Of a DNA stretch of 49,160 nucleotides, positions 42,136-49,160 are shown in pieces. Positions within the stretch are counted from its first letter, which is position 1. The number at the start of each line of letters is the position of its first letter. This stretch comes from Clostridium culturomicium. GTDB taxonomy: Bacteria; Bacillota; Clostridia; Clostridiales; Clostridiaceae. Both the position numbers and the translations under genes were made by a program. The stretch spans positions 1,872 through 51,031 of the forward strand of contig NZ_CCXK01000016.1 of assembly GCF_000821305.1 (NCBI RefSeq). The letters run 5' to 3'. Under the pieces are notes generated by a model that was not told the DNA's origin, did no database searches, and saw only the letters and a list, made by a program, of their open reading frames with translations.

Positions 42136-44100
42136 TTAACGATGTTTATGCTTACTCTTCTTCTTATCATGTTTATCTTCTTTATGATATTTATGCTTAT
42201 TTTTCTTTTTATCACCATGATTTTTATATCCATAATCGCAATTGTTTAAATACATGTCATAAATCAAGTATTCACAGCTGTTGCAATTATCCTTACCTGC
42301 AGTACAATCATTGCATACATTTATCTTTTTATCACTATCTTTATTCTCTATTCTACGTCTATCGCCCTCATACCTGTCTTTATAGATTGAATTCTGTGAA
42401 TCACCTTCATCTTCCTTTTTATTCTCGTCCTTGTAGCTTAAATCACATTCATTTAAACTCTGATGACTCTTCATTTTAAATTTCATTTTTTCTGTATAAT
42501 CAATATTCCTATCATCACTATCGTAAGGATTTCCACAACTGTCGCATTTTATCTTCCCATCATCTTTCTTATCTTGGGGTTTGATAAAAATAAATTCCTT
42601 GTCATCATTGTAGTCCTCTTTACTGTCTGACGTTTCATCATCTTCCTCTTTGGACATCTCTTTTTTACACTTCTTATCATGGTTCTTATCTTCCGTGCAA
42701 CTGCATTTATGTTTGCATCTTTGTCCATAACTATCAGTGTAAATATAATCATAGTCATCGTCCTCATCTTCATGGATATCATAAAAATCCAACTGAGAGT
42801 CATCTTTTACTTCACTATAATATCTTTTATATGCAATTTCATTCTCTAGTTTTTTTAGATAGAGTTTATCATCAAACTCATCGTTGGATTCGACGAAATC
42901 ATCATATAACACTTTTTCTGAATCACTGGAAGAATCAAGATTCATTTCCCTATAAGGAACCATAAGTTCACCTAAAAACTTTCTTTCTAGATTGTCTACC
43001 GGATCAATATACCTTAAACTATTACCAATACCCATATTGCTCCTTGCTTCTTCCACGATATCTTTAATATCTTCTTTTACCTCACCATCAGTAGTCATAA
43101 TCATTGGAATAAACTCTTCATTACTCTCTTCTTTCTCATCAATATTCCTGCCCTTAGTAAAGGTTACAGTTGCCTTAGAACGATTTGGTGAAAAATCTCC
43201 ATCAGTATCAAAAGCCTCTATAGCAACTTCATATCTTTCCACTGGTGCTACTTGTGGCCCTAGTTCAATAGTATATGAAGTTGCATGTTTACCTAAAGTA
43301 GTAATATAACTAGAATTCATAAATACATTATATCCAGCTAAATCAACATCAGTATTAGCTGACCAAGTCATTCTGATATTTCTTCCATTGCCCACAGCTT
43401 TAAAATTCCTAACATCCCTAGGCTGTGTTAAAAGGTCTAAGTTAACAGGTCCGTAATTTAGGTCAACTGGTGGATTTACCCCTGCTATAGTTCCACTTTC
43501 AGTATACTGCCACATTCTCCACCTGGTCCATCCTCCCTGATCTTTAGGGTATGGTGGGTTAGGGCTTATTTCTGGATACATAGCTATCCAAAGAGGCATG
43601 TCAGATAAAATAAATCCTTTTGTACTGTGATAGAAGTTATTATAGAGTTCAATGAAAAATGCACCTGTATAAAGCATTAAAACTCTACGTGTCTTTCGTT
43701 CAAAGCGTTTCCTGAACCTATCCACCCAATTTAATAGAGCATCAGTTGAAATGGATTTATCTGTAGGTGCTTCTATGTCAATCACTGGGAATAAATCTCC
43801 ATAACTCCCAGGTCCATAAGCCTCCTGAAGCACATTAATAAAAGCATCACACTGAGCATCTGCTGTAGTCAAATCATAGGATGGAACTGCATAATGGTAC
43901 GCTCCTGACTTAATTCCTACATTTTTTAAGCCCTGTACATACTCAACAAATTTTTTATCTTCCCTGAACCTTCCTGATCCATTCCCTGAACCACGCAGAT
44001 AACAGTAGTTAGTTTTAGTTGCTAGCAAGCTATAATTAACAGTACCCCTATATTCATTTAGGTCAGGTCCTATTATGTTTGCACTAGTTCGGTTTTGCAT
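42136..44100 (-). CDS. GH25 (lysozyme-like) protein with FnIII-like domain and long charged Cys/Lys tail
   Basis: The frame opens at 44127, but GGAGGGGAGT directly precedes the Met at 44100, so the 654-residue form (MQNRTSANIIGPDLNEYRG) is chosen. A GH25 domain spans about 8-215, with Asp13 in GPDLNEY and the catalytic pair Asp108/Glu110 in FPVIDIEAP, then YTGAFF, MPLWIAMYP and WRMWQYTESG. A fibronectin-III-like domain follows (about 220-315). The last about 330 residues are highly charged and low-complexity, with Cys pairs (RCKHKCSC, KCDSCG, VCNDCTAGKDNCNSC) and a Lys/His end. No signal peptide is present. That combination suggests a spore-surface or mother-cell-deposited muramidase more than a secreted lysozyme; this is inference. 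Confidence 0.82.
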   Translation of the reverse strand: MQNRTSANIIGPDLNEYRGTVNYSLLATKTNYCYLRGSGNGSGRFREDKKFVEYVQGLKNVGIKSGAYHYAVPSYDLTTADAQCDAFINVLQEAYGPGSYGDLFPVIDIEAPTDKSISTDALLNWVDRFRKRFERKTRRVLMLYTGAFFIELYNNFYHSTKGFILSDMPLWIAMYPEISPNPPYPKDQGGWTRWRMWQYTESGTIAGVNPPVDLNYGPVNLDLLTQPRDVRNFKAVGNGRNIRMTWSANTDVDLAGYNVFMNSSYITTLGKHATSYTIELGPQVAPVERYEVAIEAFDTDGDFSPNRSKATVTFTKGRNIDEKEESNEEFIPMIMTTDGEVKEDIKDIVEEARSNMGIGNSLRYIDPVDNLERKFLGELMVPYREMNLDSSSDSEKVLYDDFVESNDEFDDKLYLKKLENEIAYKRYYSEVKDDSQLDFYDIHEDEDDDYDYIYTDSYGQRCKHKCSCTEDKNHDKKCKKEMSKEEDDETSDSKEDYNDDKEFIFIKPQDKKDDGKIKCDSCGNPYDSDDRNIDYTEKMKFKMKSHQSLNECDLSYKDENKKEDEGDSQNSIYKDRYEGDRRRIENKDSDKKINVCNDCTAGKDNCNSCEYLIYDMYLNNCDYGYKNHGDKKKNKHKYHKEDKHDKKKSKHKHR

Positions 44101-44231
44101 ACTCCCCTCCGAAATTGAATGCTTCACTTATTATAATAGTTTTAGCCTGCACATTGTGTTACTATATTTAACTATTATTTATTTTATTTTTATGTGTATT
44201 CTTCTAACAATATGTGTTTAATTTTTTATTC

Positions 44232-45365
44232 TTATTTCATATATATTTTATCTTTACTTAAATCAATTACATAGTTTTTTGTAACTTCATCATATAATTT
44301 ATCATTATGATTTATAATGTACTTCATTGATATTATTATTGAGTTTTTATTCTTGAAAGAGTATGTATAATATGTAGTTAGCCCTTTTATTGGTGACTTC
44401 TCTTCAATGGCTTTTATATCCATTAATACAGTTTTTCTAACTTCATCATTTAAGCCGTTATATCTGCTTTCTACGTTAGAACAAACTAATTGTGGTATAC
44501 TTATATATTGATTGTTGTCAATCTTTATGTCATTGCTTTCTAGAAGCATAGATTTAACTAAAGGACTTTCTTCCGTGATATTAGCCTTATTTAACCCTTT
44601 AGGAAATTTACTAAAAGGAATTAAAAATTGTGGTCTTCCTGCAACATATGGTGCAATTGCATACTCATCAAAATATACTACTACACCATCATCAGTTATA
44701 AAAAACTTTTGATTGTATGGTAGTTTTGTAATCTTATCCACTTCTTCTTTGAAAAACATTTCTGGATTTTTTGCAACCTCTTTTTTTATTTCATTTAATA
44801 TTGTTTCATCATATCCACTATTATTCCCCAGGAAATCCTTTAAAACGCCATTATTCCCTGTTTGAGTATCTATATTAAGAGACTCATCCGAAGTAGCTCC
44901 ATGAGCACCTCCTGTATAACTATATAGATGAAGCGTTAATGAAAGTATATTATCTTTATTATAATGAATAGTATTATTAACATTTACCTCATATTGTTTT
45001 ATTGGGAGTCCATTAACTTTATTAAATTCATTATCCTTTTGGGAGTCTTCCACAACTCTGTTTTTAAATCCATTTACTATATTGTCTATCTTTAAATTTA
45101 TTAATTTCTCGCTTTCACTATTGTTTTTAATATGAATTTCAGGCTTGTATATATTAACAGATACATAATCATTACTATAATTTTCACTCTTATCTACAAT
45201 CTCTACAGGATCCGCAGAAGACTGCATTATTACAGTTTTATGATTAACAAATCGAGGCAACGATATCCTTACATCTCCATCTTCATTTCCAAAGTCTTCT
45301 CCATATACATTGAACGAAGCAAAGCTAACTAATATTAACGTTAATATGGCAGCAATTTTTTTCAT
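44232..45365 (-). CDS. Secreted DUF4163 / DUF3298 (PdaC/RsiV-like) protein
   Basis: A signal peptide (MKKIAAILTLILVSFASFNV, cleavage near VYG) is followed by a DUF4163-type N-terminal domain (about 70-140: VSVNIYKPEIHIKNNSES) and a DUF3298 domain (about 140-250: YSYTGGAHGATSDESLNID, FFITDDGVVVYFDEYAIAPY, FLIPFSKF). A further beta-rich part (about 270-377) is of unknown type. The same pair occurs in anti-sigma factor RsiV and in PdaC. Here there is neither a cytosolic anti-sigma part nor a deacetylase domain. It is probably an envelope protein that binds peptidoglycan or lysozyme-like ligands. AGGAGGTCG precedes the ATG. Confidence 0.85.
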   Translation of the reverse strand: MKKIAAILTLILVSFASFNVYGEDFGNEDGDVRISLPRFVNHKTVIMQSSADPVEIVDKSENYSNDYVSVNIYKPEIHIKNNSESEKLINLKIDNIVNGFKNRVVEDSQKDNEFNKVNGLPIKQYEVNVNNTIHYNKDNILSLTLHLYSYTGGAHGATSDESLNIDTQTGNNGVLKDFLGNNSGYDETILNEIKKEVAKNPEMFFKEEVDKITKLPYNQKFFITDDGVVVYFDEYAIAPYVAGRPQFLIPFSKFPKGLNKANITEESPLVKSMLLESNDIKIDNNQYISIPQLVCSNVESRYNGLNDEVRKTVLMDIKAIEEKSPIKGLTTYYTYSFKNKNSIIISMKYIINHNDKLYDEVTKNYVIDLSKDKIYMK

Positions 45366-45561
45366 AATATCGACCTCCTGTTTTTTTATTAGTATTCCCG
45401 CACTTAAACTTCATAAACCAAGCAATTTTTAATTTATTTATGAAAAAAAACTAATAATCTTAAAATTTTTCATCTTTTTCTATTTTATTCCATTTGTTTG
45501 TGTTATAATTTTAAAAAAGTATTATACTATAAATACTACTAGTACAAAAGGAGGTTATTCT

Positions 45562-45933
45562 ATGGCTGAATATAGCTTAACAACTATTGAGGTTCTTCAA
45601 ATCTTAGATCTTAATCCAACTTATAGGGCAATAAATCCCGAAGGTCATACTTTAGAACTTCGAGGACCTGAAAAATTTATTATACACAGACGTGTAAAAC
45701 TTGCTAAGGATAAGCATGTTAGTTTAAATGATAATTGGAGAATTATCAAACCTATTTCTTATGAAATAGCTAATGACCTTTTCAAAAAATTAAGAACAAT
45801 TGAAATCAGATTTAATGATGGAACAAAAAAATATTACAGCAAACTGCCTGAGAATAGCCATATTATCATCGAAAGTGACTTACCTCACTATCGAGATTGC
45901 TTATTTTATTGTTTTAGTTATTCTGAAGAGTAA
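45562..45933 (+). CDS. Hypothetical protein, 123 aa
   Basis: A soluble mixed alpha/beta protein with no signal or membrane segment (MAEYSLTTIEVLQILDLNPT, EGHTLELRGPEKFIIHRRVK, RTIEIRFNDGTKKYYSKLPE). AAAGGAGG is placed ideally before the ATG, and a terminator follows, so it is a real single-gene unit. I recognise no family. A phosphate- or nucleic-acid-binding role would be guesswork. Confidence 0.7.
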   Translation: MAEYSLTTIEVLQILDLNPTYRAINPEGHTLELRGPEKFIIHRRVKLAKDKHVSLNDNWRIIKPISYEIANDLFKKLRTIEIRFNDGTKKYYSKLPENSHIIIESDLPHYRDCLFYCFSYSEE

Positions 45934-45946
45934 AATTTTTTCAATT

Positions 45947-45984
45947 AAAATAGTTTAGAAGTTCTTACTTTTAAACTATTTTTT
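45947..45984 (+). terminator. Terminator of the 123-aa gene
   Basis: AAAATAGTTTA and TAAACTATTTTT form an 11-bp stem around a short loop, followed by T-rich sequence. Confidence 0.8.
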
Positions 45985-46062
45985 ATTTTCTCCAAAAAAA
46001 TGTAACCAATATTAAAAATATTAATATATTGTAATTAGATAATAAATAATCAGGAGTATATT

Positions 46063-46602
46063 ATGAATCTAAAAGGAAGTCAAACAGAAAAAAACTTAAA
46101 AAAGACCTTCAGTGGTGAAAGCAAAGCAAATACAAAATATACTCTATATGCTGAAAAGGCCAGAAAAGAAGGATATAAATATATATCCGATATCTTTGAA
46201 GAAACTGCACATAATGAATTAGCTCATGCTCGCGAAGCTTATGGAGAATATTTAAATCAAATAAAGTCTACTGAGGAAAACCTAATGAATTCTTTCATGG
46301 GAGAATCCACAGAAGCAACAAAAATATATAAGGAATATGAAGAAACCGCTCGCATGGAAGGGTTTGATGAAATTGCTGACTTTTATAAAGAATTAGCTGA
46401 AGTTGAAGCTGACCATGATATTAGATTTAGAAAATTATATAACGGATTACTTACTGGTACATTGTATAAAGGCGATAAAAACACTTTATGGCAATGTACT
46501 AATTGTGGGTACATTTACGAAGGTACCTCTGCACCTATGGAATGCCCTCTATGTCACTTTCCACAAGGTTGGTTTATGCCTTATTGTTCCCCTTCAAAAT
46601 AG
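46063..46602 (+). CDS. rbr: Rubrerythrin
   Basis: The 179-residue protein has the two-part rubrerythrin build. A ferritin-like di-iron domain (1-135) carries the ligands Glu19, Glu52 and His55 (NELAHA), Glu81, Glu94 and the second EADH segment (114-119). A rubredoxin-like domain follows with Cys145, Cys148, Cys161 and Cys164 (CTNCGYIY ... CPLCHFPQGWF). In anaerobes it reduces hydrogen peroxide with electrons from NADH via rubredoxin-type carriers. The usual short KEK ending is replaced by MPYCSPSK with an extra Cys. CAGGAG precedes the ATG. It is a single-gene unit ended by a strong terminator. Confidence 0.95.
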   Translation: MNLKGSQTEKNLKKTFSGESKANTKYTLYAEKARKEGYKYISDIFEETAHNELAHAREAYGEYLNQIKSTEENLMNSFMGESTEATKIYKEYEETARMEGFDEIADFYKELAEVEADHDIRFRKLYNGLLTGTLYKGDKNTLWQCTNCGYIYEGTSAPMECPLCHFPQGWFMPYCSPSK

Positions 46603-46606
46603 ATTA

Positions 46607-46650
46607 ATAGAAGCATGGGTACTCTCCCCCCGAGATCCCATGCTTCTACT
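46607..46650 (+). terminator. Terminator of the rubrerythrin gene
   Basis: TAGAAGCATGGG and CCCATGCTTCTA form a 12-bp stem, followed by CTTTTCT. Confidence 0.85.
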
Positions 46651-46673
46651 TTTCTAAAAATATAAAACCCATA

Positions 46674-46713
46674 AAAAAGAGAAACTGAATAAACTCAACT
46701 TCTCTTTTTATAT
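46674..46713. terminator. Bidirectional terminator, downstream of the orphan 5S-like RNA
   Basis: AAAAAAGAGAA and TTCTCTTTTT form a stem with inner TGA/TCA contacts and A/T tracts on both sides. On minus it lies about 28 nt after the 5S-like sequence. Confidence 0.75.
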
Positions 46714-46740
46714 CTTACATATTTCATCTTATGTGCCATC

Positions 46741-46850
46741 ACCGGCAATAATTTATCGTCCCACATATTGCAGTATTTTCAACCCATTAGACCTTAACCT
46801 TCGTGTTCGGTATGGTAACGGGTGTAACCTCTAATGGTATAATCACCAGT
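46741..46850 (-). rRNA. Orphan divergent 5S rRNA-like gene
   Basis: Minus strand 46850-46741 aligns along its whole length with the canonical 5S at 48712-48827. The core ACACCCGT ... CCGAACACGAAGGTTAAG is nearly identical. The ends pair as helix I (ACTGGTGAT with ATTGCCGGT, allowing G-U). Helix II is changed on both sides and still pairs: CCATTAG with CTAATGG, against TCTTGAAG with CTTCAAAGA in the canonical gene. The helix IV/V arm is about 6 nt shorter (CTGCA-ATA-TGTGG). No 16S, 23S or tRNA adjoins it. It has its own downstream terminator, and a possible -10 TATAGT lies 14 nt upstream. Functional variant or slowly decaying copy are both possible. Confidence 0.7.
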
Positions 46851-46935
46851 GGTAAGTTATTAAAACTATACATATATTATTAACAACAGTTCACTATTTA
46901 ATTCTTTTTATTTGTAACTAAATTCACAATAAAAT

Positions 46936-46963
46936 GTCGTCATCATACTTTTATGATGACGAC
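46936..46963 (-). terminator. Terminator of the Asn/Tyr/Cys-rich gene
   Basis: GTCGTCATCATA and TATGATGACGAC form a perfect 12-bp stem with a 4-nt loop; on minus ATTTTATT follows. Confidence 0.85.
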
Positions 46964-46993
46964 AAACTTATATACTTATATTACTTATTTCAT

Positions 46994-47515
46994 TTAGAAG
47001 AAACAGAAGCCCCATCCTCCACAGAACCAGAATAAAAGTAAAATTATGATCCACCACTCATTACCAGTGTCACAATTACATCCATAACCAGGATATCCTG
47101 AACCATAATTCATACAACCACAATTATCATAATTAAAATTATTATAATCATAATTATTGTGTTCACGATAATTGCAGCTACAATTATTATAATCACTATT
47201 TAAACAATCATTACAACAAGAATAAGGATCATTACTGAATCTATTACTTCTAAAATCAAAGTTATCTCTTCTCTGTTGCTGTCCATACATGTATCCTGGT
47301 GAAACATTCATATAATCTCTATAACTTCTGTTAGGATTTTCACATTCATATGAACTATAATTTTCTTGTCTCATATTGCTACATGAATTCCGAAAGTCTT
47401 CTTCATCAAATGCACCTTGATTAAAATTTCTATTATAATTTTCAAATGATTCTCTATCACTTGTCATTCTATCATATGCTTCATCTTCAAAGAAAAAGTC
47501 TCTTTTTTCTCCCAT
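46994..47515 (-). CDS. Asn/Tyr/Cys-rich protein with hydrophobic C-terminus, possible spore-surface protein
   Basis: The 173-residue protein has a charged start (MGEKRDFFFEDEAYDRMTSD), an Asn/Tyr/Arg-rich centre and a Cys-rich part (YSCCNDCLNSDYNNCSCNYR, NCGCMNYG, GYGCNCD). It ends in a strongly hydrophobic stretch, WWIIILLLFWFCGGWGFCFF. A C-terminal helix after a Gly/Tyr/Cys-rich region recalls small sporulation proteins of the YjcZ type and exosporium Cys-rich proteins, but the match is only in composition. GAGGATTATCTT precedes the ATG, and a perfect terminator follows. Confidence 0.65.
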   Translation of the reverse strand: MGEKRDFFFEDEAYDRMTSDRESFENYNRNFNQGAFDEEDFRNSCSNMRQENYSSYECENPNRSYRDYMNVSPGYMYGQQQRRDNFDFRSNRFSNDPYSCCNDCLNSDYNNCSCNYREHNNYDYNNFNYDNCGCMNYGSGYPGYGCNCDTGNEWWIIILLLFWFCGGWGFCFF

Positions 47516-47735
47516 AAGATAATCCTCACTTTTTTTCTAAAATATATACTGCTTTTTACCTAAAATAATTTTTATATAGGAACATAAATTTATATCTTTG
47601 TTCCTAGTACTATATTATGTATCTTAAAACAATTTGTTACTGTAAGGTAAAGCTTTTAGAAAATATATGATTATATTTATATATGCTTATAAAATATAGC
47701 TTATATTTATATATAGTTAGAATTCTTCTATAAAA

Positions 47736-47778
47736 AAAGAGATAGAAAACCAATTGTGAATTAATTTCCTATCTCTTT
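47736..47778 (-). terminator. Terminator of the TRIC-family gene
   Basis: AAAGAGATAG and CTATCTCTTT form a perfect 10-bp stem; on minus it is followed by a run of T. It lies just after the stop at 47786. Confidence 0.85.
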
Positions 47779-47785
47779 CTTAATA

Positions 47786-48535
47786 TTAAAACGTTGAATT
47801 ATACTTATCTGAACTATAACTTGGTAAATGTAAGTCGAATTTTATTGATATAAATCTAGATAAAAATACGATAGCAAAACAAATTGCAAATTTAAAACTA
47901 TATGAGACATTCCATATACTACAATAATAAAAAGCTATACCTCCCAATATTGTTGCTACAGCATATATCTCTCTTTTAAAAATCATTGGCGTATCTTGTA
48001 CAAATGTATCTCTTAACATTCCTCCACCAACGCCTGTAATCATTCCCATACAAACAACTAAAAATAAGTTTCTTTCTGGATGATTATATGCTAAATTGGC
48101 TCCTGTAATTGTAAAAGTAGCTAGTCCTATTGCATCAAATAACACTATTATTTTCTTTAATATTGCTATTTGATTTCTCTTATTAGCAATTCTGAAAAGC
48201 TGCTCTGAAGTCATATATTTACTTTCGTTTTCCACAGTACTTTTATGCTGCATTTCTTTCTTTTTTGCTTCAGCATAGATTTGCGTAAATTTAGGATAAC
48301 CGTAAAATACAATCAATGATATAAAAATACTTAATATACAATAAGTTGGCTTAACAAAAGCCTTTGGTGGTGTTTGACCTAAAATAATATCTCTAAACAT
48401 TCCTCCACCTGTTGCCGTTATAATTCCCAAAAATACTACTCCAAACAAATCTAACTTTTTCTGAATCCCTATAAGTGCACCTGAAATTGCAAACGCAATT
48501 GTTCCAACAATATCAAAAAGATTAAATAATATCAT
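47786..48535 (-). CDS. TRIC cation channel family protein (UPF0126)
   Basis: The 249-residue protein has about seven membrane helices and two copies of the UPF0126/TRIC repeat. The first carries FDIVGTIAFAISGALIGIQK and GGGMFRDIILGQTPP, the second FDAIGLATFTITGANLAYNH and GVGGGMLRDTFVQDTPMIFK. Bacterial members form trimeric channels for potassium or sodium. A polar insert between the repeats (about 88-122, YAEAKKKEMQHKSTVENES) is longer than in many homologues. A perfect AGGAGGTGAT site precedes the ATG. It is a single-gene unit. Confidence 0.93.
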   Translation of the reverse strand: MILFNLFDIVGTIAFAISGALIGIQKKLDLFGVVFLGIITATGGGMFRDIILGQTPPKAFVKPTYCILSIFISLIVFYGYPKFTQIYAEAKKKEMQHKSTVENESKYMTSEQLFRIANKRNQIAILKKIIVLFDAIGLATFTITGANLAYNHPERNLFLVVCMGMITGVGGGMLRDTFVQDTPMIFKREIYAVATILGGIAFYYCSIWNVSYSFKFAICFAIVFLSRFISIKFDLHLPSYSSDKYNSTF

Positions 48536-48602
48536 GGATTATCACCTCCTATATCTTTAGTTTATCAATACATTTAAAATATGTTAAATCTTATTTATAC
48601 AT

Positions 48603-48629
48603 AAAAAAAACACCTTAAATAAGGTGTTT
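48603..48629 (-). terminator. rRNA operon terminator
   Basis: CACCTT and AAGGTG with flanking A/T tracts (ACACCTT-ATTT-AAGGTGT on minus, then eight T). It directly follows the tRNA-Lys 3' end and closes the 23S-5S-tRNA operon. Confidence 0.88.
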
Positions 48630-48705
48630 TGGTGGCTCGCCGGGGGATCGAACCCCGGACACCATGATTAAAAGTCATGTGCTCTACCGACTGAGCTAGC
48701 GAACC
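48630..48705 (-). tRNA. tRNA-Lys (anticodon TTT)
   Basis: Minus strand 48705-48630 folds as a full tRNA. The acceptor stem is GGTTCGC/GCGAGCC, the D arm GCTCAGTCGGTAGAGC, the anticodon loop CTTTTAA with TTT, and the T arm CCGGGGTTCGATCCCCCGG; CCA is encoded. It lies 7 nt after the 5S gene and is co-transcribed with the rRNA operon. Confidence 0.98.
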
Positions 48706-48711
48706 TAATTA

Positions 48712-48827
48712 CCTGGCAACAACCTATCCTCCCACACGGCTTCCCGTGCAGTACTTTCGGCTCTTTGAAGCTTAACCTTCGTGTTCGGCATGGGTACGGG
48801 TGTTACCTTCAAGACATCATCACCAGA
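48712..48827 (-). rRNA. 5S ribosomal RNA
   Basis: Minus strand 48827-48712 (about 116 nt) starts TCTGGTGATGATG and ends GTTGTTGCCAGG, which pair as helix I. The conserved loop CCGAACACGAAGGTTAAG and the helix IV/V arm (GCACGGGAAGCCGTG) are intact. It stands in the normal place between 23S and tRNA-Lys. Confidence 0.97.
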
Positions 48828-49040
48828 TAAGTACATTAGTTTAAAATGTACTTACACAAACTAAATTATTAGTTTGTCTTTAATAAAGTTTAGAAAACTT
48901 TATTAGCATGCGATAATAATATAAAGTTTAGTTGTTGACTATACGGATATTACTTGTATAAAAAACTCATAATATCATCGCCCAAGAGAGAAATGTTCTC
49001 TCAAAATTACACAGTTAATATTATTTTCGTCAATTTATTA
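48828..49040 (-). other. 23S-5S intergenic spacer of the rRNA operon
   Basis: 213 transcribed bases without a tRNA. GAGAGAACATTTCTCTC (about 48985-49001, minus strand) is a short inverted repeat near the 23S end, probably part of the processing stem. Confidence 0.6.
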
Positions 49041-49160
49041 GATCAAGCCCTCGACTTATTAGTATGAGTCAGCTGAACATGTTACCATGCTTACACCCCT
49101 CACCTATCAACCTGGTAGTCTTCCAGGAGTCTTACTAACTTACGTTATGGGAAATCTCAT
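49041..49160 (-). rRNA. 23S ribosomal RNA, 3' end (cut by window edge)
   Basis: On the minus strand the last 120 bases read as the 3' end of clostridial 23S: GGTTGATAGGTGAGGGGTGT, then ACTAATAAGTCGAGGGCTTG and ATC at the terminus. The rest lies to the right of the window. Confidence 0.95.

Noticed and set aside
44101..44127. Upstream start of the GH25 gene at 44127
   Set aside because: A strong GGAGGGGAGT site lies inside the longer frame, directly before the Met at 44100, and nothing suitable precedes 44127.

Overview
The window comes from a low-GC, spore-forming, anaerobic Firmicute, almost certainly Clostridium sensu stricto. The evidence is the AT-rich intergenic DNA, the clostridial 16S 5' end, strong AGGAGG ribosome-binding sites, a cotJ spore-coat operon, rubrerythrin, and many hairpin-plus-U-tract terminators. 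I do not assert a species. The segment is the roughly 48 kb interval between two rRNA operons that both run on the minus strand. The left edge is the 5' end of a 16S gene with its promoter and boxA. The right edge is the 3' end of a 23S gene followed by 5S, tRNA-Lys and a terminator.

Layout. 0.8-3.3 kb: a metallo-beta-lactamase-fold hydrolase with a tiny membrane protein, ywbE, and a protein with two tandem HNH-like modules. 3.6-4.4 kb: a broken phage primase/VirE-type gene beside a cluster of GGAACA iteron-like repeats. 4.8-7.1 kb: a GlpA-like flavoenzyme and a shortened partner oxidoreductase. 7.1-8.2 kb: mostly non-coding, with several terminators and a 26-residue hydrophobic peptide gene. 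8.3-13.4 kb: a decayed prophage (tail genes with frameshifts and stops, then integrase debris). It surrounds the cotJ operon, whose cotJA carries an apparent frameshift. 13.5-23.7 kb: rlmD, a FUSC-type membrane protein, a DUF4349 lipoprotein, a GNAT acetyltransferase, nagB-nagA and an LTA-synthase-family enzyme. 23.8-34.0 kb: a galactose-type sugar uptake and sensing locus. It has mglB-mglA-mglC, a small membrane protein, a YesN/YesM-type two-component system and two further substrate-binding proteins that probably act as its sensors. 34.2-38.9 kb: small proteins, then an XpaC / TelA / LemA-like / TPM-domain envelope cluster. 39-42 kb: a Gate-domain membrane protein, a TSUP permease and two small proteins. 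42.1-48.5 kb: a GH25 protein with a long charged Cys/Lys-rich tail, a DUF4163/DUF3298 protein, rubrerythrin, an orphan divergent 5S-like RNA, an Asn/Tyr/Cys-rich protein and a TRIC-family channel.

The most interesting unexplained signals are these. (1) A family of intergenic hairpin repeats built on CCAAATC-N3-GATTTGG, present at four or five sites. (2) A closed multi-helix RNA candidate at about 29.55-29.71 kb upstream of the yesN-like gene. (3) An orphan 5S-like RNA whose helix II is changed on both sides yet still pairs. (4) The iteron-like array next to the primase remnant. All calls were made by eye from the sequence; no database search was run.
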